From positions 8,360,001-8,424,000 of the forward strand of contig NZ_JAUSYQ010000002.1 of the NCBI RefSeq assembly GCF_030816965.1: DNA of 64,000 bases, in the 5' to 3' direction. How positions within the stretch are numbered: position 1 is the stretch's first letter; the number at the start of each line of letters is the position of its first letter. This stretch comes from Streptomyces canus. Its GTDB lineage: Bacteria > Actinomycetota > Actinomycetes > Streptomycetales > Streptomycetaceae. Under the pieces are notes generated by a model. The model did no database searches and was not told where the DNA came from. It saw nothing but the letters and a program-made list of their open reading frames with translations. Below, piece by piece: positions 47,587 to 58,479 of this stretch. The translations under genes were made by a program, and so were the position numbers.

Positions 47587-48546
47587 TCAGCCGAGGGAGG
47601 CAGGACCCGGTACGAAGTCCGGGTCCACCTGGGACGTCAGATCGAGGCCGGTCGCCTCGTTCGCCCAGGAGCGGGCGTTGCGGAGATGGAACTCGACCGC
47701 GTGGCGGTGGAGGGCGGCCCAGTCGCGGGTGTGGGCCTCGACGGTCTCGCGCAGGATGCTCAGGGCGTTCCGGTTGTGCGCCTCCAGGCCTTCGAACCCG
47801 CCCTCGGCACGGCCCTGTTCGGCGGCGCGTACCCAGGACGAGTTGACCAGGTGGGTCAACAGGTCGTCGCCGACATGTTCCTTGAGGAAGAGCAGGTCGT
47901 CCTCGCCGGTCACCTTGTTGCCGATCACGGCGACCCGGATGCCGAACTCCCGGGCGTGGTCCCGGTACTGGCGGTAGACCGAGACGCCCTTGCGGGTGGG
48001 TTCGGCCACCAGGAAGGTCATGTCGAAGCGGGTGAAAAGGCCCGAGGCGAACGCGTCCGCGCCGGCCGTCATGTCGACGACGACGTACTCGCCGGGACCA
48101 TCGACGAGGTGGTTGAGGTACAGCTCCACCCCGCCCAGCTTGGAGTGGTAGCAGGCCACACCCAGGTCGCTCTCGTCGAACTCGCCCGTCACCATCAGCG
48201 GTACGTCACCCACCCGCCGGACGTGTCTGACGTGCAGTTCGTCGTCGCCCAACAGCCGAAGCAGACGTGAGCCGCGGCCCGGCGGAGTCGTCTTGATCAT
48301 CGCCTCGCGCGAGGCGATACGCGGGTTGGTGCCACGCAGGTAGTCCTTGATGTCGGCCACGTGCGCGCCCAGCGGTGGGGCGTTGAGAGCCTCGTCGCCG
48401 TCGTGGCCCAGCGCCTCGGCGAGATGCTGGTTGATGTCGCCGTCCACGGCCAGCACCGGTGCGCCGGAACGGGCCAGTTGACGGGAGAAGAGCGCCGACA
48501 GGGTGGTCTTGCCGCTGCCGCCCTTGCCGACGAAGGCGATGCGCAC
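47587..48546 (-). CDS. ParA/MinD/CooC-family ATPase
   Basis: 319-aa deviant Walker A ATPase. The signature KGGSGKTT near the N-terminus (MRIAFVGKGGSGKTTLSALF) is followed by VDGDINQHLAEALG, then YVVVDMTAGADAFASGL and VAEPTRKGVSVYRQY as in CooC/MinD-type maturation ATPases. The VDGD...D pattern resembles metal-insertion ATPases of the CooC kind more than chromosome-partition ParA (no parB follows). The gene is divergent from a GNAT/ABC-transport set across a 111-bp gap with a possible Zur box. A role in metal handling is inferred. Confidence 0.85.
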   Translation of the reverse strand: MRIAFVGKGGSGKTTLSALFSRQLARSGAPVLAVDGDINQHLAEALGHDGDEALNAPPLGAHVADIKDYLRGTNPRIASREAMIKTTPPGRGSRLLRLLGDDELHVRHVRRVGDVPLMVTGEFDESDLGVACYHSKLGGVELYLNHLVDGPGEYVVVDMTAGADAFASGLFTRFDMTFLVAEPTRKGVSVYRQYRDHAREFGIRVAVIGNKVTGEDDLLFLKEHVGDDLLTHLVNSSWVRAAEQGRAEGGFEGLEAHNRNALSILRETVEAHTRDWAALHRHAVEFHLRNARSWANEATGLDLTSQVDPDFVPGPASLG

Positions 48547-48562
48547 TACCGGACCGTCTTTT

Positions 48563-48577
48563 TGAAAATGGATGTCA
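48563..48577. promoter_or_regulatory. Possible Zur-type box in the ParA/GNAT divergent promoter
   Basis: TGAAAATGGATGTCA matches the left half of the actinobacterial Zur consensus (TGAAAATGATTTTCA) fully and the right half at 4 of 7 positions. It is 17-31 bp upstream of the ParA-like start in an otherwise A+T-rich stretch. Assignment is tentative. Confidence 0.35.
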
Positions 48578-48657
48578 TGTTGGTAAGTTCTATGGCGCGC
48601 ATTCGATCAGTGTCAAATCACCCCCGCGATCAAGCTGGAAGGCTTAATGCATATGAT

Positions 48658-49200
48658 GTGCAAGTGCGTATTTACGGCATCAAGACCGCAGGCCCGGACG
48701 ACGTCGAAGGTGTGCGAGCCGTGATGCTCGACACCGTCTACCGCGATTTCACAACCGGGTACGTGCCCCGCTGGCACGGCGACATCATCGACCCGGCCGC
48801 CGCCTATCTCGTCCCGGCCCGCCACACCCTCCTCGTCGCCCTCGACCCGGAGGACGGGACCGTCGTGGCCACCGGCGCCCTCGACTCCCGTGGCCCCGCC
48901 CACCCGCCGAACCCGCGCGAGCTGGCCGAGCGCTACCCCTCCGGCGAGACCGCCCAGTTGCGGCGGATCTACGTCCGCCCCGAGCACCGCAGGCGCGGCC
49001 TCGGCCGCCGCCTGGTCGACGAGCTGCTCGCCTTCGCGGCCGCCGACGGCGGCTACCGCTCCGTGTATCTGCACACCGACCCGGCGGTCCCGGGCGCCGA
49101 ATCCTTCTGGCGATCGATCGCCAAGGTCGTGCACGACGAACGCCAGACCACGGGCGGCGCGAGCAGCGTCGTCCACTTCGAGATACCGATGGGGCGATAG
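48658..49200 (+). CDS. GNAT-family N-acetyltransferase
   Basis: 180-aa acetyltransferase with the GNAT fold: beta-strand TLLVALDPEDGTVVATGAL, acetyl-CoA-binding motif A in RRIYVRPEHRRRGLGRRLVDEL, and motif B around YRSVYLHTDPAVPGAESFW. GTG at 48658 is used; start choice is uncertain (GTG 48664 or ATG 48592 also in frame). It is 7 bp upstream of the lipoprotein gene, so it heads the transport operon. The acceptor is unknown; acetylation of a peptide or siderophore-like substrate would fit the context but is not shown. Confidence 0.85.
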   Translation: MQVRIYGIKTAGPDDVEGVRAVMLDTVYRDFTTGYVPRWHGDIIDPAAAYLVPARHTLLVALDPEDGTVVATGALDSRGPAHPPNPRELAERYPSGETAQLRRIYVRPEHRRRGLGRRLVDELLAFAAADGGYRSVYLHTDPAVPGAESFWRSIAKVVHDERQTTGGASSVVHFEIPMGR

Positions 49201-49207
49201 GACAACC

Positions 49208-50695
49208 ATGCGACGCCGTCACCTCCTTGGCTCCCTGCTGCTCATCCCCCTCCTCACCGCCTGCTTCGCCTCCGAAGGCTCCGAAGGCGGCGACCCCGGC
49301 GGCGACGCCGACGACGGCTCCCGCCTCCGCGTCGCCCTCGCCTTCCCGCCCGCCGAGAACCTCTCCCCGTACGGTGCCGACGCCACCCTCCTCAGCCGCC
49401 TCGGCGTCACCGAGAGCCTGACCGCGCTCGACGCCAACGGCGCCGCCGCTCCCGGGCTCGCCGAGTCCTGGCGCCGCGAGAACGACCGCACCTGGCTGTT
49501 CACCCTGCGCGAGGCCACCTTCCAGGACGGTTCCGAGGTCACCCCGGCCGCGGTCGCCGCCGCCCTCACCCGCGCCACCGAGGCCAAGCCCGCCCCGGCC
49601 GCCCTCTCCGGCGTCACCCTCACGGTCAAGGCGCAGAGCGCCGCCGTACGGATCACCACCACGAACCCCGATCCTGTCCTGCCCCTGCGCCTGTCCAGCC
49701 CCAGCCTCGCCGTGCTCTCCCCGAAGGCATACAAGGACGGCGCCGACCCGGTCGGCACCGCGACGGGACCCTTCGAGCTCACCAAGGTCAACGGCTCCAC
49801 CTCCGCCACCCTCGACCGCTTCGACGACTACTGGGGCGGCCGCGCCCAGGCCTCCGGCATCGACGCCCGCTTCATCGCCGACGGCACCGCCCGCGCCAAC
49901 GCCGTACGCACCAGCCAGGTCGACATCGCCGAGGCGATCCCGGTCGCCCAGGCCGCCACCCTCGACAAGGCCACCCTCAAGGAGACCGCGACCACCCGCA
50001 CCACGAGCCTGCACCTCAACACCCGGTCCGGCCCCTTCAAGGACCCGAAGCTGCGCGCCGCCGCCCGCGAGGCCGTCGGCAGCTCCACCGTCGTCAAGGG
50101 CGTCTTCGAGGGGTACGCCGATCCCGGCGCCGGCATCTACGGACCGGCCGTGACCTGGGCCGAGGGCGAGCGCGTACAGCCCACCGGACGCGCGAGCGCA
50201 GCCGAGCCGAACGGCACCGCCGTCGCCCTCGCCACCTACGACAACCGGCCCGAACTCCCCGAGGCCGCCCAGGTCCTCCAACAGCAGCTCCAGAAGGCCG
50301 GGTTCAAGGTCACGCTGGTGGTGCGTGAGTACTCGCGGCTCGAGAGCGACGCGCTCGCGGGGAAGTTCGACGCGTTCGTCGGCGCCCGCAACAGCCTCGT
50401 CGACACCGGCGACCCCGTCGGCGTCCTCGCGAGCGACTACACCTGCGACGGCGGCTACAACCTCGCCCGGCTCTGCGACAGGAAGGTCGACCGGGCGGTC
50501 ACCGAGGCCGAGGCCATGGCCGACACCGGCGAGCGGCAGGACGCGGCCATGCGTGCCGAAGCGGCGATCCTCGGCACCGACGCCGTGGTCCCGCTCGCCC
50601 ACCAGGCGATCATCGTCGGCGTCGCCACCGACGTGCGGGGCGTGCTCCTCGACCCGTACGAGCGGACCCTGGTCGGCACCGGAACGCGACGCTGA
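49208..50695 (+). CDS. Oligopeptide/nickel-type ABC substrate-binding lipoprotein
   Basis: 495-aa SBP_bac_5 family protein anchored by a lipobox: residues 1-19 MRRRHLLGSLLLIPLLTAC, with C19 the lipid site. The mature part starts with an acidic linker and contains AALSGVTLTVKAQ, FDDYWGGRAQASG and a C-terminal domain with NLARLCDRKVDRAV. Family members bind peptides, nickel-chelates or metallophores. It is followed by a fused permease and an MFS exporter; no ATPase lies in the operon. Binding residues for a specific ligand cannot be read off. Confidence 0.93.
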   Translation: MRRRHLLGSLLLIPLLTACFASEGSEGGDPGGDADDGSRLRVALAFPPAENLSPYGADATLLSRLGVTESLTALDANGAAAPGLAESWRRENDRTWLFTLREATFQDGSEVTPAAVAAALTRATEAKPAPAALSGVTLTVKAQSAAVRITTTNPDPVLPLRLSSPSLAVLSPKAYKDGADPVGTATGPFELTKVNGSTSATLDRFDDYWGGRAQASGIDARFIADGTARANAVRTSQVDIAEAIPVAQAATLDKATLKETATTRTTSLHLNTRSGPFKDPKLRAAAREAVGSSTVVKGVFEGYADPGAGIYGPAVTWAEGERVQPTGRASAAEPNGTAVALATYDNRPELPEAAQVLQQQLQKAGFKVTLVVREYSRLESDALAGKFDAFVGARNSLVDTGDPVGVLASDYTCDGGYNLARLCDRKVDRAVTEAEAMADTGERQDAAMRAEAAILGTDAVVPLAHQAIIVGVATDVRGVLLDPYERTLVGTGTRR

Positions 50696-50698
50696 TCC

Positions 50699-52492
50699 AT
50701 GCGACACCGCGTGGCCACCCTGCTGTGGCGGGTCCTGCTCGCGGCGGCCCTGGTGTGCGGGATCGGCCTGCTGCCCTGGCTGTCCCGCACCGACCCGGCG
50801 CTCACCGTGCTCAAGGCCCGCTCGGCGGACCGCGACCCGACAGCGCGGGTACTGGCCGACATCCGGGCCCAACTCGCCTTGGACCAAGGCCCCTTGCACC
50901 TGCTCCGCCAATGGCTCGGCGGGCTGCCCCGCGGGGACGCCGGCCGGTCCTGGCTGAACGGCACGGAGGTCACCCCGACCGTGGTCCAGGCACTCGGGGT
51001 GTCCCTGCTGCTGGTCACGGTGGCGCTCGTGATCGCCGCCGCCACCGCCGCCCTGGTGTGCGCCCGCACGCTGTGGCTCGGCGCACACCGACGCCTCGAC
51101 GGGCGACGGGCCGGGGGCGGGGCCTCGGCGATGCTCGCCGCGCTGCCCGAGTTCCTCACCGCCTCCGTGCTCGCCACCGTCGTCGGCGTACAACTCGGCT
51201 GGCTGCCTGCCCTCGGCTGGTACGGCCCCCGGTGGACGGTCCTGCCCGCCCTCGCCCTCGGCCTGCCCGCCGGGGCCGTGCTCGGGCGCCTCCTCGACGA
51301 CCTGCTGCCCGGTGCCTTCGCCGAACCCTGGGCGCCGGCCGCGGAGGCCCGCGGACTGCCGGGCCGGGCCATCGCCGCCAAGGCGGTCCGCCGCTGCGTC
51401 CCCGCGCTGCTGCCCAACCTGGGCCTGTTCGTCGTAGGCCTCACGGCCGGTTCCGTCGCCGTCGAGCAGATCTATGACATCCCGGGCCTCGGCCGGACCA
51501 CCCTCCAGGCCGCCCTCGCACAGGACCTGCCCGTACTTCAGGCGGGCACCCTCGCCCTTCTGCTCCTCGCTGTCACCGCCACCGGCCTCGCGGCACTCGC
51601 CGTCCGCCTCCTGGCCGGCCGGGCCCTGCGCGACGGCGCCCTGGGCTCCCTGCACCGGCCGCGACGGTCCGACCGCAGCGCCCTGCCTCTCGTGTACGGC
51701 GGCCTCCTGATCGCTGTCATCGCGCTCGGCCTGCTCCGCGACCCGCTCGCGCTGGACACCGGCGCCCGACTCCAATCCCCCTCGTGGGGGCACCCGTTCG
51801 GCACCGACTCGCTCGGCCGGGACCTGCTCGCCCGGGTCGGCCACGGCGCCCTCGACACCCTGCTGGCCGCCCTCGCCATCAGCGTCACCGCGCTGGTCGT
51901 CGGCGTCCTGCTCGGCCTGCTGCCCCGGCTGTCCGGGCCGCTCGTCGACACCGTCAACGCCGTACCTCCGGTGCTCGCCGCGCTGCTCGTGACCGCCGTC
52001 GCCGGGAGCGGCGCCGCCACGCCCGCGATCGCCGTGGCCACCGTCTCCTGGGCGGCGCTCGCCGCGCACACCTCTTCGCTGCTCCGGCAGGAACACGCCA
52101 CCCTGCATCTGACGGCCACCCGAGGCCTGGGCGCGAGCCGCTGGTATCTCCTGCGACACGAAGTGCTGCCCGCGATCCTGCCGCCCGTCACCCGACACGC
52201 TTTGCTGCGCCTGCCCGGTGTCGCCCTGGCCCTTGCCTCCCTCGGCTTCCTCGGCCTGGGCACCCAGCCGCCCTCCCCGGAGTGGGGCCTGCTCCTCGCC
52301 GAGAACCAGCCCTACGCCGAACGTGCCCCCTGGGCCGTCCTCGCGCCCGCCGCCGCCCTCGCCCTGCTGGGCGCGCTGGCGGTCAGTTCGGCGGGCGGGG
52401 TGCGGTGGCCGCGACGGCGCGCGCGTCCTCGTACGACTGCGACCGGAACCGAACAGCCCTCGCGTTCCAAGGAGTTGGTGAAGGCCGGATGA
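50699..52492 (+). CDS. Fused DppB-DppC-type ABC permease
   Basis: 597 aa with two permease modules joined in one chain. Module 1 (about 1-310) has the EAA-like loop EARGLPGRAIAAKAVRRC; module 2 (about 330-590) has ATRGLGASRWYLLRHEVLP followed by LGTQPPSPEWGLLLAENQ. About ten or more membrane segments are apparent. Separate DppB and DppC genes are usual; the fusion is a less common form. The gene starts 3 bp after the lipoprotein stop and overlaps the MFS gene by 4 bp. It would move the bound ligand inward with an ATPase encoded elsewhere. Confidence 0.92.
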   Translation: MRHRVATLLWRVLLAAALVCGIGLLPWLSRTDPALTVLKARSADRDPTARVLADIRAQLALDQGPLHLLRQWLGGLPRGDAGRSWLNGTEVTPTVVQALGVSLLLVTVALVIAAATAALVCARTLWLGAHRRLDGRRAGGGASAMLAALPEFLTASVLATVVGVQLGWLPALGWYGPRWTVLPALALGLPAGAVLGRLLDDLLPGAFAEPWAPAAEARGLPGRAIAAKAVRRCVPALLPNLGLFVVGLTAGSVAVEQIYDIPGLGRTTLQAALAQDLPVLQAGTLALLLLAVTATGLAALAVRLLAGRALRDGALGSLHRPRRSDRSALPLVYGGLLIAVIALGLLRDPLALDTGARLQSPSWGHPFGTDSLGRDLLARVGHGALDTLLAALAISVTALVVGVLLGLLPRLSGPLVDTVNAVPPVLAALLVTAVAGSGAATPAIAVATVSWAALAAHTSSLLRQEHATLHLTATRGLGASRWYLLRHEVLPAILPPVTRHALLRLPGVALALASLGFLGLGTQPPSPEWGLLLAENQPYAERAPWAVLAPAAALALLGALAVSSAGGVRWPRRRARPRTTATGTEQPSRSKELVKAG

Positions 52493-53700
52493 CGTCCACG
52501 CCAGTCGATCTGCGGAGGACAGTCCAGCTCTCCCCGCTGCTACGGCTGCTGATCCTCACCCAACTCGCCTTCAACGTCGGCTTCTTCGCGGTTCTGCCCT
52601 TCCTGTCCGAACACCTGGGGCAGGCCGTCGGCATGGCGGGCTGGCTGGTCGGGTTCGTGCTGGGACTGAGGACCTTCAGTCAGCAGGGGCTGTTCGTGGT
52701 GGGCGGGGCGCTCGCCGACCGGTACGGGATCCGGCCGGTCGTTCTGGCCGGATGTGTACTGCGGATCGCCGGGTTCGCCTGGCTCGGGTACGCCGAGCGG
52801 ACGGGGGCGGTCATCGGGGCCGTCCTGCTCATCGGGTTCGCGGCCGCGCTGTTCTCGCCGGCGGTGGAGTCCGAGGTCGCCCGGCAGGCCGTCGTCCACG
52901 AGGAGGCGGGCGGCCAACGCACCCGTGTCCTCGCGCTGTTCACCGTCGCCGGGCAGGCCGGAGCCTTCGTCGGGCCGTTGCTCGGCGCGCTGCTGCTGGC
53001 AGTGGACTTCCGCACGGTGTGTCTGGCGGGCGCCGGGATCTTCGTACTCGTCCTCGCCGGGCACGCGTGGATGTTGCCGCAGCGCATTCCGGGGCGGCAA
53101 CAGGTGCGTCTGAAGGGCGGAGTGGGGGCGCTGGTCCGCAACCGCCCCTTCCTCGCCCTGTGTTGCGCGTACGGTGCCTACCTGCTCGCCTACAATCAGC
53201 TCTACCTCGCCCTCCCCGACGAGGTGGAGCGCGCGACCGGTTCGCAGTCGGCGCTGGCCTGGCTGTTCGCGCTGTCCTCGCTGCTGGTGGTGACCGCCCA
53301 GCTTCCCGTCACCCGCTGGGCCGGCTCCCGACTGTCGTTGCGCCGGTCCATGGTGGCCGGACTCCTGCTGATCGGCGCGGGGTTCGCGGTCGTCGCCGTT
53401 TCGCGGCCCGCGGACTGGACGGGTACGGCGGGCTTGTTGCCCTCGGCCGGGTTCGTCGTCCTGCTCACCTTCGGCCAGATGCTCGTCGCACCCGTCGCTC
53501 GGGCCTGGGTTCCCGACCTCGCGGAGGAGGGCCGGCTCGGCCTCTACACCGGGGCGCTCTCCTCCGTCTCCGGGCTGATCGTCCTGATCGGCAGCTCCGT
53601 CACGGGCTCCTTCCTGGACGGCGGACTGCCGACCGCGGTGCCGTGGCTGCTGCTGGCGGCGGTGCCGGTCGCGGCGGTGGGGTTGGTGCCGCGGAGGTAG
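52489..53700 (+). CDS. MFS transporter (MdtH/CntE-like)
   Basis: 403-aa major facilitator with about 12 membrane helices. The loop between helices 2 and 3 reads GGALADRYGIRPVV (MFS signature). Similar carriers export drugs or, in the staphylopine system (CntE), metallophores. The gene is translationally coupled to the ABC permease (ATGA overlap), so importer and exporter are made together, a layout also found in opine-metallophore clusters. No cntL/M-type biosynthesis gene is in this window, so the substrate is only suggested. Confidence 0.88.
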   Translation: MTSTPVDLRRTVQLSPLLRLLILTQLAFNVGFFAVLPFLSEHLGQAVGMAGWLVGFVLGLRTFSQQGLFVVGGALADRYGIRPVVLAGCVLRIAGFAWLGYAERTGAVIGAVLLIGFAAALFSPAVESEVARQAVVHEEAGGQRTRVLALFTVAGQAGAFVGPLLGALLLAVDFRTVCLAGAGIFVLVLAGHAWMLPQRIPGRQQVRLKGGVGALVRNRPFLALCCAYGAYLLAYNQLYLALPDEVERATGSQSALAWLFALSSLLVVTAQLPVTRWAGSRLSLRRSMVAGLLLIGAGFAVVAVSRPADWTGTAGLLPSAGFVVLLTFGQMLVAPVARAWVPDLAEEGRLGLYTGALSSVSGLIVLIGSSVTGSFLDGGLPTAVPWLLLAAVPVAAVGLVPRR

Positions 53701-53938
53701 GAACGAACGGGTCGAGCCAGGGCGGCCCGGCTCCGGCCAGCCCCCGAACCCCCTCCGGGCGCCGGTCCTGCCCCAGACCGAGGACGGGCGGACCCTGGAG
53801 AGGTGCTCGTCCCGCGGGGGCTCTGTCGAACCTCTCCCGTCCCGTGCGAGCGTCTGCCCCGAACACGACGCCCGCGCTTCAGACGCTCCGGCCCCGGTCA
53901 GAGGCTGGTCGGAGAACTCAGGTGTCGGGGGGCAGGGC

Positions 53939-54279
53939 GGCGTCGGTGGGTTCAGGTGCCCCGGTCAGGGGCGGGGCTGGAGTTGGGATGCCGGTCATGG
54001 GCTCGCCGGACGGTTCAGGTGGCTGAGTCGGAGGCGCGTCGGGAGTGGGATGCCGGTGGTGGCGTCGGTGGGTTCAGGTGTCCTCGCCAGGCGGGAGTTC
54101 GGACGCCGGTCATGGACTCGCCGGAAGGCGCAGGTGGCCGAGTCGCGGGCGATCGCGGGACGGCTGAGGGGCCAGGGCAGGGTGGCGTCGGTGGGTTCAG
54201 GTGCCCCGGGCAGGGGCGGGGCGGGAGCTCGGACGCCGGTCATGGACGTGCCGGGCGGTTCAGGTGGCCGGGTCGGGGA
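53939..54279. repeat. Three degenerate 122/123-bp tandem repeats
   Basis: Units start with GGCGTCGGTGGGTTCAGGTG at 53939, 54061 and 54184 (periods 122 and 123 bp). Each contains GCCGGTCATGG and a TTCAGGTGG or close variant. They fill most of the 721-bp gap between the MFS and second GNAT genes; I see no convincing gene there, and the period is not a multiple of three throughout. Confidence 0.85.
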
Positions 54280-54421
54280 CACCCACCGGACGGCCGCGTT
54301 GCCGGGCCAGGGCCCCGTCGGAGGCTTCCAGCACGCGCGCCGCGATTCGCCGGACGGCTTCGGTGCCCCGGCGCATCGGATCTGCCGTAGGTCCCGCAGC
54401 CGCGGCGATAGGGTCCACCCC

Positions 54422-54871
54422 ATGGAGACTCAGGACATCCGGGTGGAGATCGCCCGGGAGGCGGACCAGGAGCTTGTCGACGCCTTCGGGCGGATGCTGC
54501 CGCAGCTGTCCTCGACGGCCGAGGCCCTCGACCTCGCGGCGCTCGACCGCATCCTGGCCTGTGACGCCAACACCATGCTGATCGCCAGGTCGCCGGCCGG
54601 GTCGGTCATCGGCACCCTGACCCTGGTCATGTACCCCGCGCCCGCAGGACTGCGGGCCCGTATCGAGGACGTGATCGTCGACCACGCGGCACGCGGCCAG
54701 GGCATCGCCGGACTGCTGATCCGGGAGGCCATCCGGCTCGCCCGGGAGGCCGGGGCCCGTACCGTCGATCTGACCTCCCGCCCGGACCGGGCGGCGGCCA
54801 ACCGGCTGTACGAGCGGCAGGGGTTCCGGCAGCGGGAGTCGACGGTGTACCGGGTGCCGCTCAAAAGCTGA
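54422..54871 (+). CDS. GNAT-family N-acetyltransferase 2
   Basis: 149-aa acetyltransferase. Beta-strand GSVIGTLTLVMYPAPAGL is followed by motif A in IVDHAARGQGIAGLLIREA and by SRPDRAAANRLYERQGF (motif B), with the last Tyr/Phe as catalytic-site candidates. The start ATG at 54422 follows the repeat region; an RBS is not obvious. It converges on the CDP-alcohol phosphotransferase gene with 19 bp between stops. The substrate is unknown; many such proteins acetylate small amines. Confidence 0.88.
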   Translation: METQDIRVEIAREADQELVDAFGRMLPQLSSTAEALDLAALDRILACDANTMLIARSPAGSVIGTLTLVMYPAPAGLRARIEDVIVDHAARGQGIAGLLIREAIRLAREAGARTVDLTSRPDRAAANRLYERQGFRQRESTVYRVPLKS

Positions 54872-54890
54872 CCTCCGAGCCGGCACGGCT

Positions 54891-55682
54891 TCAGGAGGCA
54901 ACAGCCTCCGGCTCCCGCTCCACCGCCGCGAACTCCAGCTCCAGCAGCTCGCCCACCGCCGCCTGGTCCGCCCGGTGCGTGCGCCACAGCCACAGGATGT
55001 CCCGGCCGAACGACCAGACCAGCGTCCCCAGAGCGACGGCCACGACCCCGAAGGTCGCCGAGTACGGCAGGTACCCGGACGCGGCCACGAGCAGCAGGAT
55101 CCCCTGCAGCGCGGCCACCGTCTTGCGGGCCATGCTCGGCGGCAGGGGGGCGTTCAGCCAGCTCCAGACGCGGGCGGCGGCGACGAAGCCGTAGCGCATG
55201 GCGCCGATCAGCAGCACCCACGGACCCTGCGACATCGAGACGTACACACTGAGCACCAGGATCAGGAACGCGTCGACCTCCATGTCGAACCGCGCGCCCA
55301 GCGGGGTCGAGGTGCCCGTGGCGCGGGCGACCTTGCCGTCGACGCCGTCGAGGATCAGGGCCACCGCGGTCAGGCCCACGAACAGCGTCACCGGCGGGGA
55401 GTCCTGGAAGGAGTCCGCGACCAGCGCGGTCACTCCGCCGACGAGGGTCGCCCGGCCGAGGGTCACGCGGTTGGCCGGTCCGAAGGAGCGAGGCCGGGTG
55501 CGGTGCAATGCCCTGGAGAGCACGGCCCAGGTGGCGACGGCGAAGGCGAGGCCGGTCAGCCAGCCCGCGGGCCCCATGCCGATCGCCGTGCCGAGCAGGG
55601 CCAGCAACAGGATCTGCAGACCCGCTCCCACAGCGGTCTCCTGCTGGACCAGCCTTGCTTGGTAAGTGTTGTTCAGGGCCAC
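54891..55682 (-). CDS. CDP-alcohol phosphatidyltransferase
   Basis: 263-aa integral membrane enzyme that transfers a phospho-alcohol from a CDP-activated donor to an acceptor. The signature DG-x2-AR-x8-G-x3-D-x3-D is visible as LDGVDGKVARATG then GARFDMEVDAF. Several hydrophobic helices surround it. The GTG at 55682 follows GGAGGA by seven bases. It faces the pterin-like cluster divergently with 120 bp between, an arrangement recurring in Streptomyces, so membrane lipid or glycophospholipid functions linked to that cluster are possible but not shown. Confidence 0.9.
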   Translation of the reverse strand: MALNNTYQARLVQQETAVGAGLQILLLALLGTAIGMGPAGWLTGLAFAVATWAVLSRALHRTRPRSFGPANRVTLGRATLVGGVTALVADSFQDSPPVTLFVGLTAVALILDGVDGKVARATGTSTPLGARFDMEVDAFLILVLSVYVSMSQGPWVLLIGAMRYGFVAAARVWSWLNAPLPPSMARKTVAALQGILLLVAASGYLPYSATFGVVAVALGTLVWSFGRDILWLWRTHRADQAAVGELLELEFAAVEREPEAVAS

Positions 55683-55802
55683 CGCACATTCCTCCGGCCA
55701 GATGACAGAGTCGATCAAGGCCGCGTACTGTGCGCGGCCTGTGCACATCTCGGTACGTGACGAGGTACGTGCACGGGTTGCCGATCGTTCAGGAGGTTCT
55801 CG

Positions 55803-56783
55803 ATGAAGGCCGCCGCACGCGCGTTCTGGCTCCGCTCTCCGGGCGAGGGCGAGCTACGGGAGGTCACCCTTCCGGCCCCGCGTGAGGACGAGGTGCTGGT
55901 CCGCTCGCTGTACTCAGGGGTCAGCCGGGGCACGGAGACACTCGTGTTCCGCGGCGGGGTGCCCGAGAGCCAGTACGCGACCATGCGGGCACCGTTCCAG
56001 GAGGGCGACTTCCCGGGGCCGGTGAAGTACGGCTACCTCAGCGTCGGAGTGGTGGAGGAGGGGCCCTCCGCGCTGAAGGGCAGGGCCGTCTTCTGTCTGT
56101 ACCCGCATCAGACGCGGTACGTGGTTCCCGCGAGCGCCGTGACGGTCGTACCGGACGACGTGCCCGCCGAACGGGCCGTCCTCGCCGGCACGGTCGAGAC
56201 CGCCGTGAACGCCCTCTGGGACGCGGCCCCCCTGATCGGCGACCGGATCGCGGTGGTCGGCGGCGGCATGGTCGGCAGTTCGGTCGCCGCGCTGCTGGCC
56301 CGCTTTCCGGGCGCCCGGGTCCAGTTGGTGGACGCCGACCCCGCCCGCGCCAAGACCGCCGAGGCCCTCGGCGTCGGCTTCGCGACCCCCGCGGACGCCC
56401 TCGGCGCGTGCGACCTCGTCATCCACGCCAGCGCCACCGAACAGGGCCTCGCCCGCTCCCTGGAACTCCTCAGCGCCGAGGGCACGGTCCTCGAACTGAG
56501 CTGGTACGGCGACCGCAAGGTCGCCCTCCCGCTCGGCGAGGCCTTCCACTCCCGGCGGCTCGTCATCCGCAGCAGCCAGGTCGGCACCGTGTCCCCGGCG
56601 CGCGGCAACCGCAGTTTCGGCGACCGGCTGGCGCTCGCGCTGAAGCTGCTCGCCGATCCGGCGCTCGACGCCCTCATCACGGGGGAAAGCGCGTTCGAAG
56701 AACTCCCCGAGGTGATGCCGAAGCTGGCCAGTGGGGAAATTCCGGCCCTCTGTCACCTCGTGAGGTACGGCAAGAGCGCCTGA
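55803..56783 (+). CDS. Alcohol dehydrogenase-like (MDR) oxidoreductase
   Basis: 326-aa medium-chain dehydrogenase. The GroES-like N-domain contains [15 protein letters not shown], with no Cys/His structural or catalytic zinc pattern, so the protein is zinc-independent. The Rossmann part has [16 protein letters not shown] and [15 protein letters not shown] for NAD(P). It opens the run dehydrogenase-PTPS-glycosyltransferase-methyltransferase-membrane protein. The order matches a locus I recall as SCO6649-SCO6655 in S. coelicolor. Substrate unknown, presumably the sugar or pyrimidine product of the cluster. Confidence 0.88.
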   Translation: MKAAARAFWLRSPGEGELREVTLPAPREDEVLVRSLYSGVSRGTETLVFRGGVPESQYATMRAPFQEGDFPGPVKYGYLSVGVVEEGPSALKGRAVFCLYPHQTRYVVPASAVTVVPDDVPAERAVLAGTVETAVNALWDAAPLIGDRIAVVGGGMVGSSVAALLARFPGARVQLVDADPARAKTAEALGVGFATPADALGACDLVIHASATEQGLARSLELLSAEGTVLELSWYGDRKVALPLGEAFHSRRLVIRSSQVGTVSPARGNRSFGDRLALALKLLADPALDALITGESAFEELPEVMPKLASGEIPALCHLVRYGKSA

Positions 56784-56788
56784 CCTGA

Positions 56789-58475
<1,687 letters not shown>

Positions 58476-58479
<4 letters not shown>

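Noticed and set aside
47587..48546. Plasmid or chromosome partition ParA
   Set aside because: No ParB or parS sites adjacent, and the sequence pattern is closer to CooC/MinD-type maturation ATPases.
48785..52198. 1,137-codon minus-strand reading frame opposite the ABC transporter
   Set aside because: Gly/Gln/Glu-rich antisense shadow of GNAT, SBP and permease genes.
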